Source of the DNA: Segetibacter sp.
Lineage (GTDB): Bacteria; Bacteroidota; Bacteroidia; Chitinophagales; Chitinophagaceae
Length of the DNA stretch: 64,000 bases
Assembly (NCBI GenBank): GCA_028288485.1
Contig: JAQBNO010000127.1
Coordinates: 17,534-81,533 of the forward strand
Direction: 5' to 3'
Part shown: positions 25,134-35,159 of the stretch, in pieces
Layout of the letters: the number at the start of each line of letters is the position of its first letter
Numbering within the stretch: position 1 is the stretch's first letter
Translations under genes and position numbers: made by a program
The notes under the pieces: generated by a model
Databases searched by the model: none
Told to the model about the DNA's origin: nothing
Seen by the model: the letters and a program-made list of their open reading frames with translations, nothing else

Positions 25134-26690
25134 CTATTGCTTACTTTCCAGATACTTGATAATTGCCAGCCTTATATCTGATTTTGGATCGCCAGCTACT
25201 GCTGTTTGTGAACTATATACCTTTGTTATTTCCGGGTTTTTTGTATTAAGGAACGAAAGGTTTGCTTCCTTGCCACTCAATAAAAATTCTGTTATTGCAA
25301 CGCGATAAGTTTTAGCCGGATCGATGGGCGCATTATTCAGCAGAAATGTATTCGCGCTTTTATTATACACCACAGGCTGGAACTGTAGAAAGCCGCCGCT
25401 ATTGCTATTTTTCATGCCGGTCTGCAACACCTGTATCAACAAGCTTCCTTTCATATCTACCTCGGTGATACCGCCTCCGAAAGGTAGACTCCTGATAATA
25501 TCATATTGAGAAATGGGAGGCGTTAAAATATCATCTAACCTAAGTGAGCCGGAATTAAAAAGTACTGCATCTGCCTGCGGACATGCAAAAGCGATTGCCT
25601 GTGTTATCAGCCGCGTAAAGTTTGTGGATGTGGCTCGGGTTTCGGTTTCTCTTCCTTCAAGTGGTTCTCCGGTTTGCAAAACAATTTTCTGTGCATCAAA
25701 TCCCAGGGAGGCATAATTGTCTTGCGCTATTTTAACCCATTTCTGAACAACAACATTAGCGGTACTGTCGAAAGCTACAGTTGTATCAATGCTTTTAAGT
25801 TCGGGACGGGGAACGGTAAAATTATGTTTGTTCTTATCTACCCGAACCTTAATTACATATGCTGAACGTGCGTTGGAATGCGCCTTTGTTATATAAACGT
25901 TTCCCGTTTTATTGAAGACCATGCTATGCTCGTGGCCTCCCAGGATTGCAGCAAGTTTGGGTAACTCTTTAGCCAGCGTCATGTCGTCATCAATTGCCTG
26001 GTGAGTGATCGCTACAACAGCATCAACAGAATCTTTTAGGCGGTCATACAAGGTTTTTGCAGTTACTAAAGGATCTTTATAAGAAACATACTCGGCGGGG
26101 TTCGACGATAGTGTAAGACCGATAAACCCGATCTTTGCAGTCGTTCCATCATTATCTCTTACATTCATGATAAATGTTTCAGGAAATGGTACTGCACCAG
26201 GAATTCCCGTTTTTGTAAAAGCTACAATACTGTCTTTAAACTTATGAAAAGTGTTTGAAGAGACCCAGGTGAAGGTGGACTCGTTAATCCTTTCCTGCAG
26301 TTCTTTTTCGCTTATGTCAAATTCGTGGTTACCAAATACCACGAAATCCATTCCTGCTGCATTCATCGATTCAATCATTTGTGCGCCACGTATAGATTTA
26401 CCCTGGTATTTCAAACTATTGTATACAGATGGACTTACAAAATCGCCCGACATTACTAAAAAGGTATTTGGATTTGCTTGCTTGTATTGTTTTTTTAGTG
26501 TTGCCACCCGTGCCATTCCACCTTCTTTGCCACCCGCTACCGGCGCTATTTCATATACATCATTTACCTGCACAAATACTATTTCAATCTTTCCATCATC
26601 TTTAGTAGTAGTGGTAATATTCCTGGTTGTTTTACACGAAGCATTTACTAAAAGAATGGTAACAGTAAAAAGCTGGATATATTTTTTCAT
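25134..26690 (-). CDS. 5'-nucleotidase/UDP-sugar hydrolase-type lipoprotein
   Basis: A 518-residue secreted phosphoesterase. The signal ends in a lipobox (VNASC, Cys19), so it is lipid-anchored. The N-terminal metallophosphatase has QVNDVYEI, SGDFVSPS (about 81), FGNHEFD (about 117), TH in AITHQAI (about 205) and GGHEHSM (about 229). The C-terminal 5'-nucleotidase domain has NSGSLRLDD (about 388) and FGGGITEVD. Such enzymes cleave nucleotides or nucleotide sugars outside the cytoplasm to nucleoside and phosphate for uptake. It is on the minus strand, 101 bp downstream of the methyltransferase gene, with a hairpin between them. Confidence 0.9.
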   Translation of the reverse strand: MKKYIQLFTVTILLVNASCKTTRNITTTTKDDGKIEIVFVQVNDVYEIAPVAGGKEGGMARVATLKKQYKQANPNTFLVMSGDFVSPSVYNSLKYQGKSIRGAQMIESMNAAGMDFVVFGNHEFDISEKELQERINESTFTWVSSNTFHKFKDSIVAFTKTGIPGAVPFPETFIMNVRDNDGTTAKIGFIGLTLSSNPAEYVSYKDPLVTAKTLYDRLKDSVDAVVAITHQAIDDDMTLAKELPKLAAILGGHEHSMVFNKTGNVYITKAHSNARSAYVIKVRVDKNKHNFTVPRPELKSIDTTVAFDSTANVVVQKWVKIAQDNYASLGFDAQKIVLQTGEPLEGRETETRATSTNFTRLITQAIAFACPQADAVLFNSGSLRLDDILTPPISQYDIIRSLPFGGGITEVDMKGSLLIQVLQTGMKNSNSGGFLQFQPVVYNKSANTFLLNNAPIDPAKTYRVAITEFLLSGKEANLSFLNTKNPEITKVYSSQTAVAGDPKSDIRLAIIKYLESKQ

Positions 26691-26733
26691 AAAAATAAGG
26701 TTGACGAGAAAATTAGTATATAATAAGGCTTAG

Positions 26734-26790
26734 GTTGTGAAACGCTGAACGTGAAATGTGAAGCTATTTTCACGTTTGACGTTTCGCAAC
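26734..26790. repeat. Long imperfect inverted repeat
   Basis: Arms 26734-26756 and 26768-26790 begin GTTGTGAAACG and end CGTTTCGCAAC; most of the 23 positions pair, with an 11-nt loop. It sits between two minus-strand genes and can act as the 3' end of the methyltransferase transcript. Confidence 0.6.
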
Positions 26791-26791
26791 T

Positions 26792-27841
26792 TTATGGTTT
26801 ATTCGCTGATATCAATCCATAGTCCATCAGTGTTGGAATTTCTACTGTCGTAGGTTGAAGTCCGGCGTTTGATAGCCATGTTCTATATTCTTTCCGGCTG
26901 TAGGCTCTGCCTTTTGTTCCTAAAAAAAGCATAGCAGAATAATCGGTAACTGCAATAGGGCCGTCTAATGTATCATCAAGGAAAGCGTCATGAACCCACA
27001 ATTCACCGCCTGGATTAAGTGCTGCGGCAAACTTTTTTGCAAGCACTTCACAGGTGTTGGACGGCCAATCGTGAAAGAGGCTCGCTGCCAATAATAAATC
27101 AGCTCCTGGAAGAACATCTGTTAGCATATCGCCGGGTAAAAAAGTTACACGTTGCTTGACACTTTCAACTCCATTTCGTCCACTTCTACAAAATTCGTCC
27201 AATAGTTCTGAGGCTACTTTTAATACTTCAGGACGATCAAATACAGAAGCTGTAGAACCTGGATTTGCCAGCAGCCATTCGTAGGAATAATAACCAGTAC
27301 CACCCGCGACGTCGAGCAAGTGCCCCTCTCTTTTGGTTATTTTACCGGCAACAATTGGAGACAGGTAACGGGCTCTGCCAGCAAGCGCCATTGTAAAAAA
27401 ACGGGCAGCTTCCGGTTCATCCATAGGAGAGGGGCCTTCTTCGTCTTTTACATAAGATACACCTTCAGAAGCATCTTCCGGTCCGTCGTTTTTTAGCCAT
27501 TGCGTTATTGTAAGCACCCCTGGATCTTGCTTTTCCAAGCCCGCATAACCAATGAGATTTATTGGACACGCTGAAGTTAAATGGTATCCGAGATCGGAAA
27601 CCTGGAGCTTTCCATCATCCGTGTACTTCAATAACCCCATTGCACAAAGAGCAGGAAATAATACCATGGCGGGGCGTTCTTTCAAACCTAATTTTTGTTG
27701 CAATTCGGCGAGGGATAAAGGACCACTACTTAGCTCTTCAAAAACATGTAAATAATGAACTGCAGCAACTAATAAATGAGAACTTGCCTTAGAACGCAGA
27801 TGCCGGGTGATTGGTGCAAGATCGATCTGGGGTAAAAACAT
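26792..27841 (-). CDS. SAM-dependent O-methyltransferase
   Basis: A 349-residue enzyme of the acetylserotonin/caffeate O-methyltransferase type (Methyltransf_2). An N-terminal winged-helix dimerisation domain (about 10-110) precedes a Rossmann domain with the SAM-binding motif LLDVAGGTGYYSYE (about 176) and the downstream LLLAASLFHDWP block (about 250), where His is the usual catalytic base. It methylates a small hydroxylated or carboxylated molecule; the substrate is unknown. No biosynthetic cluster is next to it. The neighbouring nucleotidase and DUF1801 genes, on the same strand, do not suggest a pathway. Confidence 0.87.
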   Translation of the reverse strand: MFLPQIDLAPITRHLRSKASSHLLVAAVHYLHVFEELSSGPLSLAELQQKLGLKERPAMVLFPALCAMGLLKYTDDGKLQVSDLGYHLTSACPINLIGYAGLEKQDPGVLTITQWLKNDGPEDASEGVSYVKDEEGPSPMDEPEAARFFTMALAGRARYLSPIVAGKITKREGHLLDVAGGTGYYSYEWLLANPGSTASVFDRPEVLKVASELLDEFCRSGRNGVESVKQRVTFLPGDMLTDVLPGADLLLAASLFHDWPSNTCEVLAKKFAAALNPGGELWVHDAFLDDTLDGPIAVTDYSAMLFLGTKGRAYSRKEYRTWLSNAGLQPTTVEIPTLMDYGLISANKP

Positions 27842-27949
27842 TTCCTTCCTTTTAGTTTTAGAGTTTTAAAGATAGGCTGGTAAAAATGAAAAATATGCTG
27901 ATAGCAGTTGCAGCTTTAATTAGATGGAAAACTGTTGTAATAACCGCGG

Positions 27950-28408
27950 TTACTTACTCTTTATATTTTCTTCGTAAAATGCTATCCATTGTTCAGGCGT
28001 AAGTTTTTGTGCAAGTTCACCAATTAGTTTATACGGAACCTGGTGTGATTTCTTAAAGCGAATACAGCTTTTGCCCATGTCGGGCTTGGCCTTCGAATGT
28101 TTTCCGTATTCACTTGTAAACCACTCCAACAGTTTCTTATCACCATAAATTCCCATGTGATAAAGTGCAACAAAATTTTTTTGCGATGCCAGGTTCATAA
28201 ACGGCAATGGATGTTTTGGGTCACAATGATAACCATGCGGGTATAAAGAGTGCGGAACAACATAGGCCAACATCCCATAATCCATTGTTTCAGTAAACCC
28301 AGGGGGAAGATTTTCAAGAATTACCTTTCTTAGTTCACCAATAACCTGTTTTCTATCGTCGGGAAGTGATTCTATATACTCCTCCGGAGTTTTCATTAAT
28401 GATTGCAT
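27950..28408 (-). CDS. DUF1801 family protein
   Basis: A 152-residue protein starting MQSLMKTPEEYIESLPDDRK, with the typical DUF1801/YdhG core: LPPGFTETMDYGMLAYVVP, then NLASQKNFVALYHMGIYG and GKSCIRFKKSHQVPYKLI. Members resemble frataxin-like iron chaperones in fold, but the function is unproven. The frame is open up to 28540; I choose the ATG at 28408 because the family begins just before the EEY-SLP block and the upstream 44 residues look random. It is on the minus strand, 108 bp upstream of the methyltransferase. Confidence 0.85.
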   Translation of the reverse strand: MQSLMKTPEEYIESLPDDRKQVIGELRKVILENLPPGFTETMDYGMLAYVVPHSLYPHGYHCDPKHPLPFMNLASQKNFVALYHMGIYGDKKLLEWFTSEYGKHSKAKPDMGKSCIRFKKSHQVPYKLIGELAQKLTPEQWIAFYEENIKSK

Positions 28409-29101
28409 AAGGTAAAAAGGGTTGTTTCGTATTTTTAGATAAATCCATGTTGTTAACGTAACAGTTTTGTTTGGTGAACCGACCTTAGGATTACTACGCC
28501 ATATCGTTCCCGTTAACGGGGCAAGTAGTGTCACTCCCATCCGAACGCTTTACAGCCGGGCGGGCACTTTCACGCTAAGTACGTTATCCAGCTAAGCGAA
28601 ACGTAATTAAGTTATGAAAGATAAATGACTATGGTAGAACAAGTCGCAAAACGGCCCGAGCAGTTTAAAAATAATTCGTCCCGGCAAACTTTGCAACCGG
28701 GCTGGCTAAAGTATGAATTAGACAATTACACAAGAACGACAAAAGATCAATTTATACTTCGGTAACAACAATTTTGGCGTTCAGCTGTTCTGCTGCATAA
28801 AGAACAAACAGTACAAGAGTGCGACGCAAGCAAAGCCTGGTAGTAGTAATGCGCCTGGCTCAAAAAAAACCGCTTACTTTTAACCGGTCGTGGCGCTGAT
28901 TGCTTCCTATTCTTTTGTCTTTCAACAAATTAAAAATATTTATAACAAAAAAGAGTGTAGAAATGTTTCCCCACCACCCTTTATAATACGCTTGCTTTCA
29001 TTAAATGCCGCTTTTGGCGGTTATAAAAAATGCGGCAAAGGTTTTGACTTTACAGTTTTGCAATTATAAATATTAGCCCCCAAAAGTTTTTGCATACATG
29101 T
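28409..29101. other. Intergenic region between divergent genes
   Basis: About 690 bp separating minus- and plus-strand genes. It carries one dispersed repeat (28809-28869) and AT-rich DNA from 28920 that should contain the promoter for 29102 onwards. No gene is seen. Confidence 0.5.
28809..28869 (-). repeat. Dispersed A/B repeat, copy 11
   Basis: Box B CAGTACAAGAGTGCGACGCA starts at 28809. A degenerate box A (GCCTGGCTCAAAAAAAA) ends at 28869. Confidence 0.75.
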
Positions 29102-29965
29102 ATGACAGCGTGGAAAATGATGTTTGGTATTTTTCTTCTTTTATTTTGTGCATGTACTCAAAAAAAAGAATCTTATTCGTATCCTTCAATTCCGGGTTAT
29201 GATCTTGCAAACCCTGTGATGATCCATTTGAAGACGGATCTTGATGAAATTTCAGGCATTGTATATTACCCTCGCGACACCAGCATTTTCGCTATAAACG
29301 ACGAATTAGGCATACTCTACAAAATATATATCAGGAAACAAATTAAGGTTAAGAAGTGGAGATTTTCGACCGAAGGAGATTATGAAGACCTTGTGCTGTA
29401 CGACAGCACTTTTTATGCCCTGCAGAGTAATGGTAATATAAAAAGGTTCAGGTATGTAACAAAAGACTCAGTGGCACTTGAAAGTTGCCAGCTGCCGATA
29501 ATGGGTCATAACAATTTCGAAAGCCTTTATTTTGATCAGTATTATCAGAAAATAATTTTGATTTGTAAAGATTGTGCGACAGATAATAAAAAGACCGTCT
29601 CTGCTTACTCGTTTAACCCCGCTGACCAGACATTTGTTGACGAGCCATTTTTTGTAATCGATACAGACCACGTAGGCGAACTGCTCGGAAGTAATAAATT
29701 AAAGTTCAAACCGTCTGCTGCCGCCGTTCATCCACTAACCAAGGAGCTATACCTCGTATCTTCGGCAGCCAAGGCAATCGCAATTGCCAACAGGGACGGG
29801 AAGGTTAAAAAGGCTTACTATATTGATCCACGGCTGTTTAAGCAGCCTGAGGGAATAACATTTACCCCCAATGGCGACATGATAATATCGAATGAGTCAG
29901 CCGAAATCGGGGCACCCAATATCTTAATATTTAAATACAATCCTTCACTTCATGAAAAAGGTTAG
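29102..29965 (+). CDS. SdiA-regulated-type lipoprotein
   Basis: A 287-residue lipoprotein with a SdiA-regulated/beta-propeller-like domain (PF06977 pattern: DLDEISGIVYY, AINDELGILYKI, EGDYEDLVLYDSTFYAL, NNFESLYFD, PEGITFTPNGDMIISNE). The signal MTAWKMMFGIFLLLFCAC ends in a lipobox Cys. I take the ATG at 29102; an upstream TTG (29090) and a later ATG (29117) are alternatives. It overlaps the next gene by 14 nt, which indicates a joint transcript and coupled translation. Members are periplasmic or outer-membrane proteins often next to phosphatases; the function is not defined. Confidence 0.85.
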   Translation: MTAWKMMFGIFLLLFCACTQKKESYSYPSIPGYDLANPVMIHLKTDLDEISGIVYYPRDTSIFAINDELGILYKIYIRKQIKVKKWRFSTEGDYEDLVLYDSTFYALQSNGNIKRFRYVTKDSVALESCQLPIMGHNNFESLYFDQYYQKIILICKDCATDNKKTVSAYSFNPADQTFVDEPFFVIDTDHVGELLGSNKLKFKPSAAAVHPLTKELYLVSSAAKAIAIANRDGKVKKAYYIDPRLFKQPEGITFTPNGDMIISNESAEIGAPNILIFKYNPSLHEKG

Positions 29966-32900
29966 TGCGTTTTTTTTATTGATTTTTTTAAGTTCATGGT
30001 GTTATTCACAAAATGATACTTTACAGGCAAGGCTCATATTGATTGGAGATGCCGGCGATTTTAAAAATGGGAGGCACCCGGTTATAAACGCAGTAAAGGC
30101 AAAGACAAAAATAGATAGGAAAACCACCATTCTTTATTTAGGCGATAACCTTTATACTACCGGTTTACCCGACGAACAGGCTTCTTATTATGATATAAGA
30201 AGAAGTGTTTTAGATACGCAAATTGCTATTGCAAACGGTACAGATGCCAAAGTTTACTTTATTCCCGGCAATCACGACTGGGACAATGGAGGAAAAGGCG
30301 GCTGGGATGCCATTCGGCGGGAGCAGGCTTATATAAATACAAACGGGGGTAAAAATGTAAAGTTTTACCCGGAAGACGGGTGTGGCGGTCCGGTAGAGAT
30401 CTCCCTAGCTCCCGATGTAACTATGGTTATTTTTGATAGCCAATGGTGGATACATCCATACGAAAAACCAGGGATTGAATCAGATTGCCCCCAAAAAACA
30501 AAGCTGGAGGTGCTTTCTGAGTTAGAAGATATTCTTGCGAAGAATGCAAAAAAACTGGTTATACTGGCCTGCCACCATCCTTTTAAAAGCTATGGAATTC
30601 ATGGTGGTTATTTTACTCCAAAGCAATACCTGTTTCCATTTACCGACCTCAAGCCGAACTTGTATATACCCCTGCCAATAATAGGCACCATTTACCCGGT
30701 GGTAAGGGGAGTTTTTGGCGTACCGGAAGATTTGAAACACCCCGATTATGCCAATATGATTAATGACGTGCAGAAGGTGGCAAAAACACATCCGAATTTG
30801 ATTTTTGTAGCGGGCCATGAACACAACCTGCAGCTAATAAAAGACAGTAGTTACAATTATATCGTCAGTGGCAGTGGAACAAAATCGACCAGGGTTTCGA
30901 AAAATAAAAAAGCTCCTTTTACTTCTCCCTTAAACGGTTATGCTGTTCTCGAATTTTCTACAAATAAAAATGTAAACCTTACTTTTTATACGGTTTCGGA
31001 TTCTATACGAAAAGCGTATAGCGCTCCTTTAATGAATTACTCCAGGCTGCCTACAGCCCAATTTGAAGATACCATACCTATCGTATATGTTCCCTACTCT
31101 GCAGACAGCATAACTGTTGCTGCGAATACAAAGTATGCAAGGGCTTCGGCAACCAAAAGATTTTTTAACGGGAATAATTACCGCGACGTGTGGGCAGAGC
31201 CTGTTAAGCTGAAGGTGTTTCGTGTACGGGAAGAGATGGGCGGGTTTAAAGTGGGCGCACTCGGAGGAGGACACCAAACAAAGTCGCTTCGGCTGACAGA
31301 CACGAAAGGAAAAGAATGGTCGCTTAGGGCAATTAATAAGGATATCACTAAAATACTACCGGAAGGTGTGCGAGGCTCTGCAGCAGATGCTTACCTGCAG
31401 GATTTTATCTCCTCGGCTCATCCCTATTCACCGGTGATCGTACCACCATTAGCCAAAGCCGTTAATGTTACAGTAGCTTCGCCGAAAATCTATTTTGTTC
31501 CCAACGATCCTGCTCTCGGTTTATATCGCCCTTATTTTGCCAACACTATTTGCCTGCTGGAGGAAAGAGAGCCTGTGCCGCGCGACGAAGACACCAAAAG
31601 CGAACAAAAATTGGTACAGAAATTAATTGAAGACAACGATGACCGGGTAGACCAACGACAATTTCTGCGGGCCCGCTTATTAGACTTTTTGATCGCCGAC
31701 TGGGACAGGCATTTCGACCAATGGCGGTTCGGCGAAATAGACACAGGTAAAGGCAAGCTGTATTATCCTATTCCCCGCGACAGGGACCAGGCGTTTTCGT
31801 ATTCTGATGGTTTTCTTGTAAAAATGGCCTCTAATAATCTAGTGCCTTTTTTGAAAGGCTTCCGAAAAGATATTCCGCAAGTTAGATGGCTGGCTTATTG
31901 GGCCAAAGACCTGGACCGCACTTTCCTTAACCGCCTCGATTCTGCAGTATGGAAAAGAACCGTTGCTACCTTTCGGGCTAACCTTCCTGATAATGTTATT
32001 GATAATGCAGTAAAGAATCTACCGCCGGAAATTTATGCTATAAGCGGGGCTGAAATCAGCGAGAAACTAAAAAGCCGGCGTGAATATTTACCAAAGGCAG
32101 CAATGAAGTATTATAACTTTTTATCGAAACAGGTAAATGTAGTTGGCAGCAATAAAAAAGAATATTTTAAAGTAGAGTCCGTAGGAAAGAACATGCAGGT
32201 AAGAGTGTATAAAAAAACCGATAATACCGATTCTGCTTCTTTGATGTATAGCCGCATTTTTGAACCTTCTGTTACCGAGGAAGTACATTTATATGGCTTG
32301 AACGGCGATGATGTTTTTGAAATTGATAGAAACGCAAAATCAAAAATTAAGGTGCGGATTATTGGGGGACGAGGTGAAGACACCTTCGATATCAAGGGAA
32401 ATGTCAGCAATAACCTCTATGATCTTACGACCGAAAAAAATTACATCAGTAATAAAAACAAAACAAGAGTATTATTCGAAAACGACCCGTACGTAAATAA
32501 TTATAGCACTAGCGGGTTTAAGTACGATACCTATAACTTTCCACTCCTTAACCTGGGATATAATGCTGAAGATGGACTAATGGCAGGTATCGGTTTTTCA
32601 AAGAAAACATACGGGTTTAGAAAAGACCCTTATTCGACCTATCAAAGATTGAGTACCTTATACGCCCTTTCAAGCGGTTCTTATAAAGTGCGTTATCGCG
32701 GAGAGTTTAACCAGGCAATTAAAAATACAGATATTGTTGTGAATGCAGAACTGGCTAAGCCAACGCTTAATAACTTTTTCGGATTGGGCAATTTTACCAA
32801 GGTAGACCGAACAAGGGATGTGCAATACTACCGGGTGCGGTATAATTATGCCTACGCAGAATTGTTGTTTCGTCGTCGTTTTGCCAGCTTTTTTAATGTT

Positions 32901-33593
32901 TCGGCTGGGCCTGTTGTGTATAACTACTGGAATCATTTGGAGGATAATGAAGCGAAAATTTTAAGTACACCATCGCTGGTGGGGTTGGACTCTGCTGACA
33001 TTTATAAAACGAAAGTGTACACCGGGGGTAAATTAGCTATGCAGATCAATACGGTTAACAGCGAGCTTTTACCTACTCGTGGCTTCCTGTGGAATACCGA
33101 ATTTACTGCATTAGCAGGGTCGAATAAAAACAGCCGGCCTTTTACATCGCTTACTTCTGACATGACCCTTTATTCAAGTTTAAGCGACCCTGCACGTGTA
33201 GTCAGTATTATTAAGTTAGGTGCAGGACATATCTTCAGCGAGAATTATGAATACTTCCAGGCGATGAACCTGGGGCAGAACAACTTTCTAAGAGGCTTTA
33301 GAAAAAACCGGTTTTCGGGGTCAACGCTTGCTTATGGAAGCGTAAGCCTGCTGATCAAACTGTTTGATTCAAAGTCTTATATTTTTCCTGGTTCCGTTGG
33401 TTTGCTTGCCTTTGATGACGTTGGCAGGGTGTGGACACGAAATCAAAGCAGTCATAAATGGCATAACTCTGTAGGTGGTGGAATCTATTATTCCCCTTTC
33501 AACATTTTGCTTTTATCAGCTGCAGTTGGATTTTCGAGCGAAGAGACGTTGTTTAATTTATCAATAGGCACTAAATTCAACCTGACATTTTAA
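29952..33593 (+). CDS. Metallophosphatase fused to Omp85-type outer-membrane barrel
   Basis: A 1213-residue exported protein. The signal peptide ends near SWCYSQ. The N-terminal calcineurin-like phosphoesterase has IGDAGDF (about 31), LGDNLY (about 62), IPGNHDW (about 104), ACHHPF (about 203) and AGHEHNL (about 287). A long middle region (about 350-850) contains a DWDRHFDQWRFG segment. The C-terminal part is beta-rich and ends in a BamA/Omp85-like barrel with the LRGF motif in NFLRGFRKNRF (about 1112) and a C-terminal Phe (NLTF). The phosphatase would act in the periplasm or be passed through the barrel. It overlaps the SdiA-type gene and is 9 bp before the HD-PycTM gene. Confidence 0.9.
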   Translation: MKKVSAFFLLIFLSSWCYSQNDTLQARLILIGDAGDFKNGRHPVINAVKAKTKIDRKTTILYLGDNLYTTGLPDEQASYYDIRRSVLDTQIAIANGTDAKVYFIPGNHDWDNGGKGGWDAIRREQAYINTNGGKNVKFYPEDGCGGPVEISLAPDVTMVIFDSQWWIHPYEKPGIESDCPQKTKLEVLSELEDILAKNAKKLVILACHHPFKSYGIHGGYFTPKQYLFPFTDLKPNLYIPLPIIGTIYPVVRGVFGVPEDLKHPDYANMINDVQKVAKTHPNLIFVAGHEHNLQLIKDSSYNYIVSGSGTKSTRVSKNKKAPFTSPLNGYAVLEFSTNKNVNLTFYTVSDSIRKAYSAPLMNYSRLPTAQFEDTIPIVYVPYSADSITVAANTKYARASATKRFFNGNNYRDVWAEPVKLKVFRVREEMGGFKVGALGGGHQTKSLRLTDTKGKEWSLRAINKDITKILPEGVRGSAADAYLQDFISSAHPYSPVIVPPLAKAVNVTVASPKIYFVPNDPALGLYRPYFANTICLLEEREPVPRDEDTKSEQKLVQKLIEDNDDRVDQRQFLRARLLDFLIADWDRHFDQWRFGEIDTGKGKLYYPIPRDRDQAFSYSDGFLVKMASNNLVPFLKGFRKDIPQVRWLAYWAKDLDRTFLNRLDSAVWKRTVATFRANLPDNVIDNAVKNLPPEIYAISGAEISEKLKSRREYLPKAAMKYYNFLSKQVNVVGSNKKEYFKVESVGKNMQVRVYKKTDNTDSASLMYSRIFEPSVTEEVHLYGLNGDDVFEIDRNAKSKIKVRIIGGRGEDTFDIKGNVSNNLYDLTTEKNYISNKNKTRVLFENDPYVNNYSTSGFKYDTYNFPLLNLGYNAEDGLMAGIGFSKKTYGFRKDPYSTYQRLSTLYALSSGSYKVRYRGEFNQAIKNTDIVVNAELAKPTLNNFFGLGNFTKVDRTRDVQYYRVRYNYAYAELLFRRRFASFFNVSAGPVVYNYWNHLEDNEAKILSTPSLVGLDSADIYKTKVYTGGKLAMQINTVNSELLPTRGFLWNTEFTALAGSNKNSRPFTSLTSDMTLYSSLSDPARVVSIIKLGAGHIFSENYEYFQAMNLGQNNFLRGFRKNRFSGSTLAYGSVSLLIKLFDSKSYIFPGSVGLLAFDDVGRVWTRNQSSHKWHNSVGGGIYYSPFNILLLSAAVGFSSEETLFNLSIGTKFNLTF

Positions 33594-33602
33594 AATCATT
33601 TC

Positions 33603-34850
33603 ATGGATTATAATACGATTTATAAAAAAGTTGAAACGCATGTTTCAAACCTTTTTGAACGCTCGAACGATACAAAGCTGGTATATCACAACCTTCAGCA
33701 TACCGAAAAGGTTGTAGGCCGTATAAAGGAAATAGCGAGCCATTATAACCTGATAGAAAATGATATGCTGGTTTTATTTGTAGCCGCCTGGTTTCACGAT
33801 ACTGGTTATTTAATAGGCGAACCTGTGGGTCACGAGGATAAAAGCGTGCAGCTAATGAGAGATTTTATAAAGGATTACGCTGCAGATGAAGACCTCGTAA
33901 ATAATATAGAGGAATGTATACTGGCAACAAAAGGAGGTGCAAAACCTGCCAATTTATTGCAGCAGATCATGGTAGATGCCGATACCTATAACCTGGGTAC
34001 CAAAGAATTTGAAACCACCAATAAACAGGTATATAAGGAGTACACCCTGAGGTACGGTTACATCAGCAAGTACGAATGGAATAAACAAACTTTAAAATTG
34101 CTGGAAAACCACCGCTTCTACACCGACTACTGCAAAGATCTGTTGTCGGAAAAGAAAAGGAAGAATATAAAAGAAATCAGGAAAAGCGTGGAAGAACATA
34201 AAAGTAAAGAAGAAACTGCACCGGAAGCAGGCAAGGAGGGCGGGGGTGAAGATAAGGGCGCTGCAAAAGCTGCGAATAACTTAACAACCAAAGGCATACA
34301 AACCATGTTGCGCCTTACTTCTGAAAATCACATGAAATTGAGTGATATGGCCGACGGGAAGGCAAACATCCTAATTTCGGTAAATGCAATAATTATCTCG
34401 GTTATCCTCTCTGTATTACTTCGCCGGTTACAGGTAGATACCTATTTAACTATTCCTACGATTATATTTCTTACCTCTTCGGTATGCACCATTGTTGTTG
34501 CCATTTTGGCTACCCGCCCCAAAATAAGTGAAGGCACGTTCAGCGACCAGGATATCGTTGACAAAAAAACAAACCTCCTGTTCTTCGGTAATTTTTATAG
34601 AACACCTCAGGCAGAGTATGAAAATGCAATGGCAAGAATGATGGTTGATTCGGAGTATTTGTATGGGTCGCTGATAAAAGACATTTACCAGTTGGGAGTA
34701 GTGCTTGCACGTAAATACAAGTTAATACGATGGGCTTATAATATATTTATGTTTGGAATAATCATTTCGGTAGTGGCCTTTGCTGTTGCAGTAATGTTTA
34801 GTAACGGAACCGATGGAGTAATCACCAATGCACAGGGAACGCCGTTGTAA
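33603..34850 (+). CDS. HD domain fused to Pycsar effector (PycTM) membrane protein
   Basis: A 415-residue protein. Residues 1-160 form an HD phosphohydrolase domain (His33, the pair His65-Asp66 in WFHDTGYL, His77, and Asp of MVDADTYNLG near 123). A charged linker (about 180-225, rich in Lys/Glu) follows. The C-terminal half matches the PycTM effector family (PF18967 pattern): MADGKANILISVNAIIISV with helix 1 (about 255-275), helix 2 (about 280-305) and a last helix (about 385-407). PycTM effectors are opened by cCMP or cUMP in Pycsar anti-phage defence and damage the inner membrane. The HD domain could hydrolyse a nucleotide signal and so limit activation (inference). It stands 9 bp after the phosphatase-barrel gene and 2.4 kb before a class III cyclase. 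Confidence 0.88.
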   Translation: MDYNTIYKKVETHVSNLFERSNDTKLVYHNLQHTEKVVGRIKEIASHYNLIENDMLVLFVAAWFHDTGYLIGEPVGHEDKSVQLMRDFIKDYAADEDLVNNIEECILATKGGAKPANLLQQIMVDADTYNLGTKEFETTNKQVYKEYTLRYGYISKYEWNKQTLKLLENHRFYTDYCKDLLSEKKRKNIKEIRKSVEEHKSKEETAPEAGKEGGGEDKGAAKAANNLTTKGIQTMLRLTSENHMKLSDMADGKANILISVNAIIISVILSVLLRRLQVDTYLTIPTIIFLTSSVCTIVVAILATRPKISEGTFSDQDIVDKKTNLLFFGNFYRTPQAEYENAMARMMVDSEYLYGSLIKDIYQLGVVLARKYKLIRWAYNIFMFGIIISVVAFAVAVMFSNGTDGVITNAQGTPL

Positions 34851-35159
34851 TTGAAATAGGATGCTTCATTGCGATCTTGGTTTTACCATTGTCATTCCGG
34901 GAAGGAATCTCTTTTAGGGCGAATGGGATGCTTAGTTCGTCAGCATGACAAAAACGAAGCTGTCGGTGGCGGGTACGAAGTACTTGCTTCGTGGTACACG
35001 AGTTGGTGAATTGAAGGAGAAGGAGGAAGGGGTTTGATGCTCTACGTACGAACAGTACAAGTGAGTGACACAACGATGTTGAATTAAAGCCCGCAGTCGG
35101 CGACCAAAAAATTTTGAACAAAACGATTGCCTGCACCAGCTGAAACTAAAAAATAATTT
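34851..35159. other. Intergenic region with one dispersed repeat
   Basis: 309 bp. Apart from the repeat at 35052-35110 it holds an imperfect inverted sequence (GTACGAAG / CTTCGTGGTAC, about 34974-34998). No gene. It may carry a promoter for ppk. Confidence 0.5.
35052..35110 (-). repeat. Dispersed A/B repeat, copy 12
   Basis: Box B CAGTACAAGTGAGTGACACA starts at 35052; box A GTCGGCGACCAAAAAA ends at 35110. One of the best-preserved copies, 50 bp upstream of ppk. Confidence 0.85.

Noticed and set aside
33603..34850. RelA/SpoT-type (p)ppGpp hydrolase call for the HD domain
   Set aside because: There is no synthetase or TGS region, and the C-terminal half is a PycTM membrane domain.
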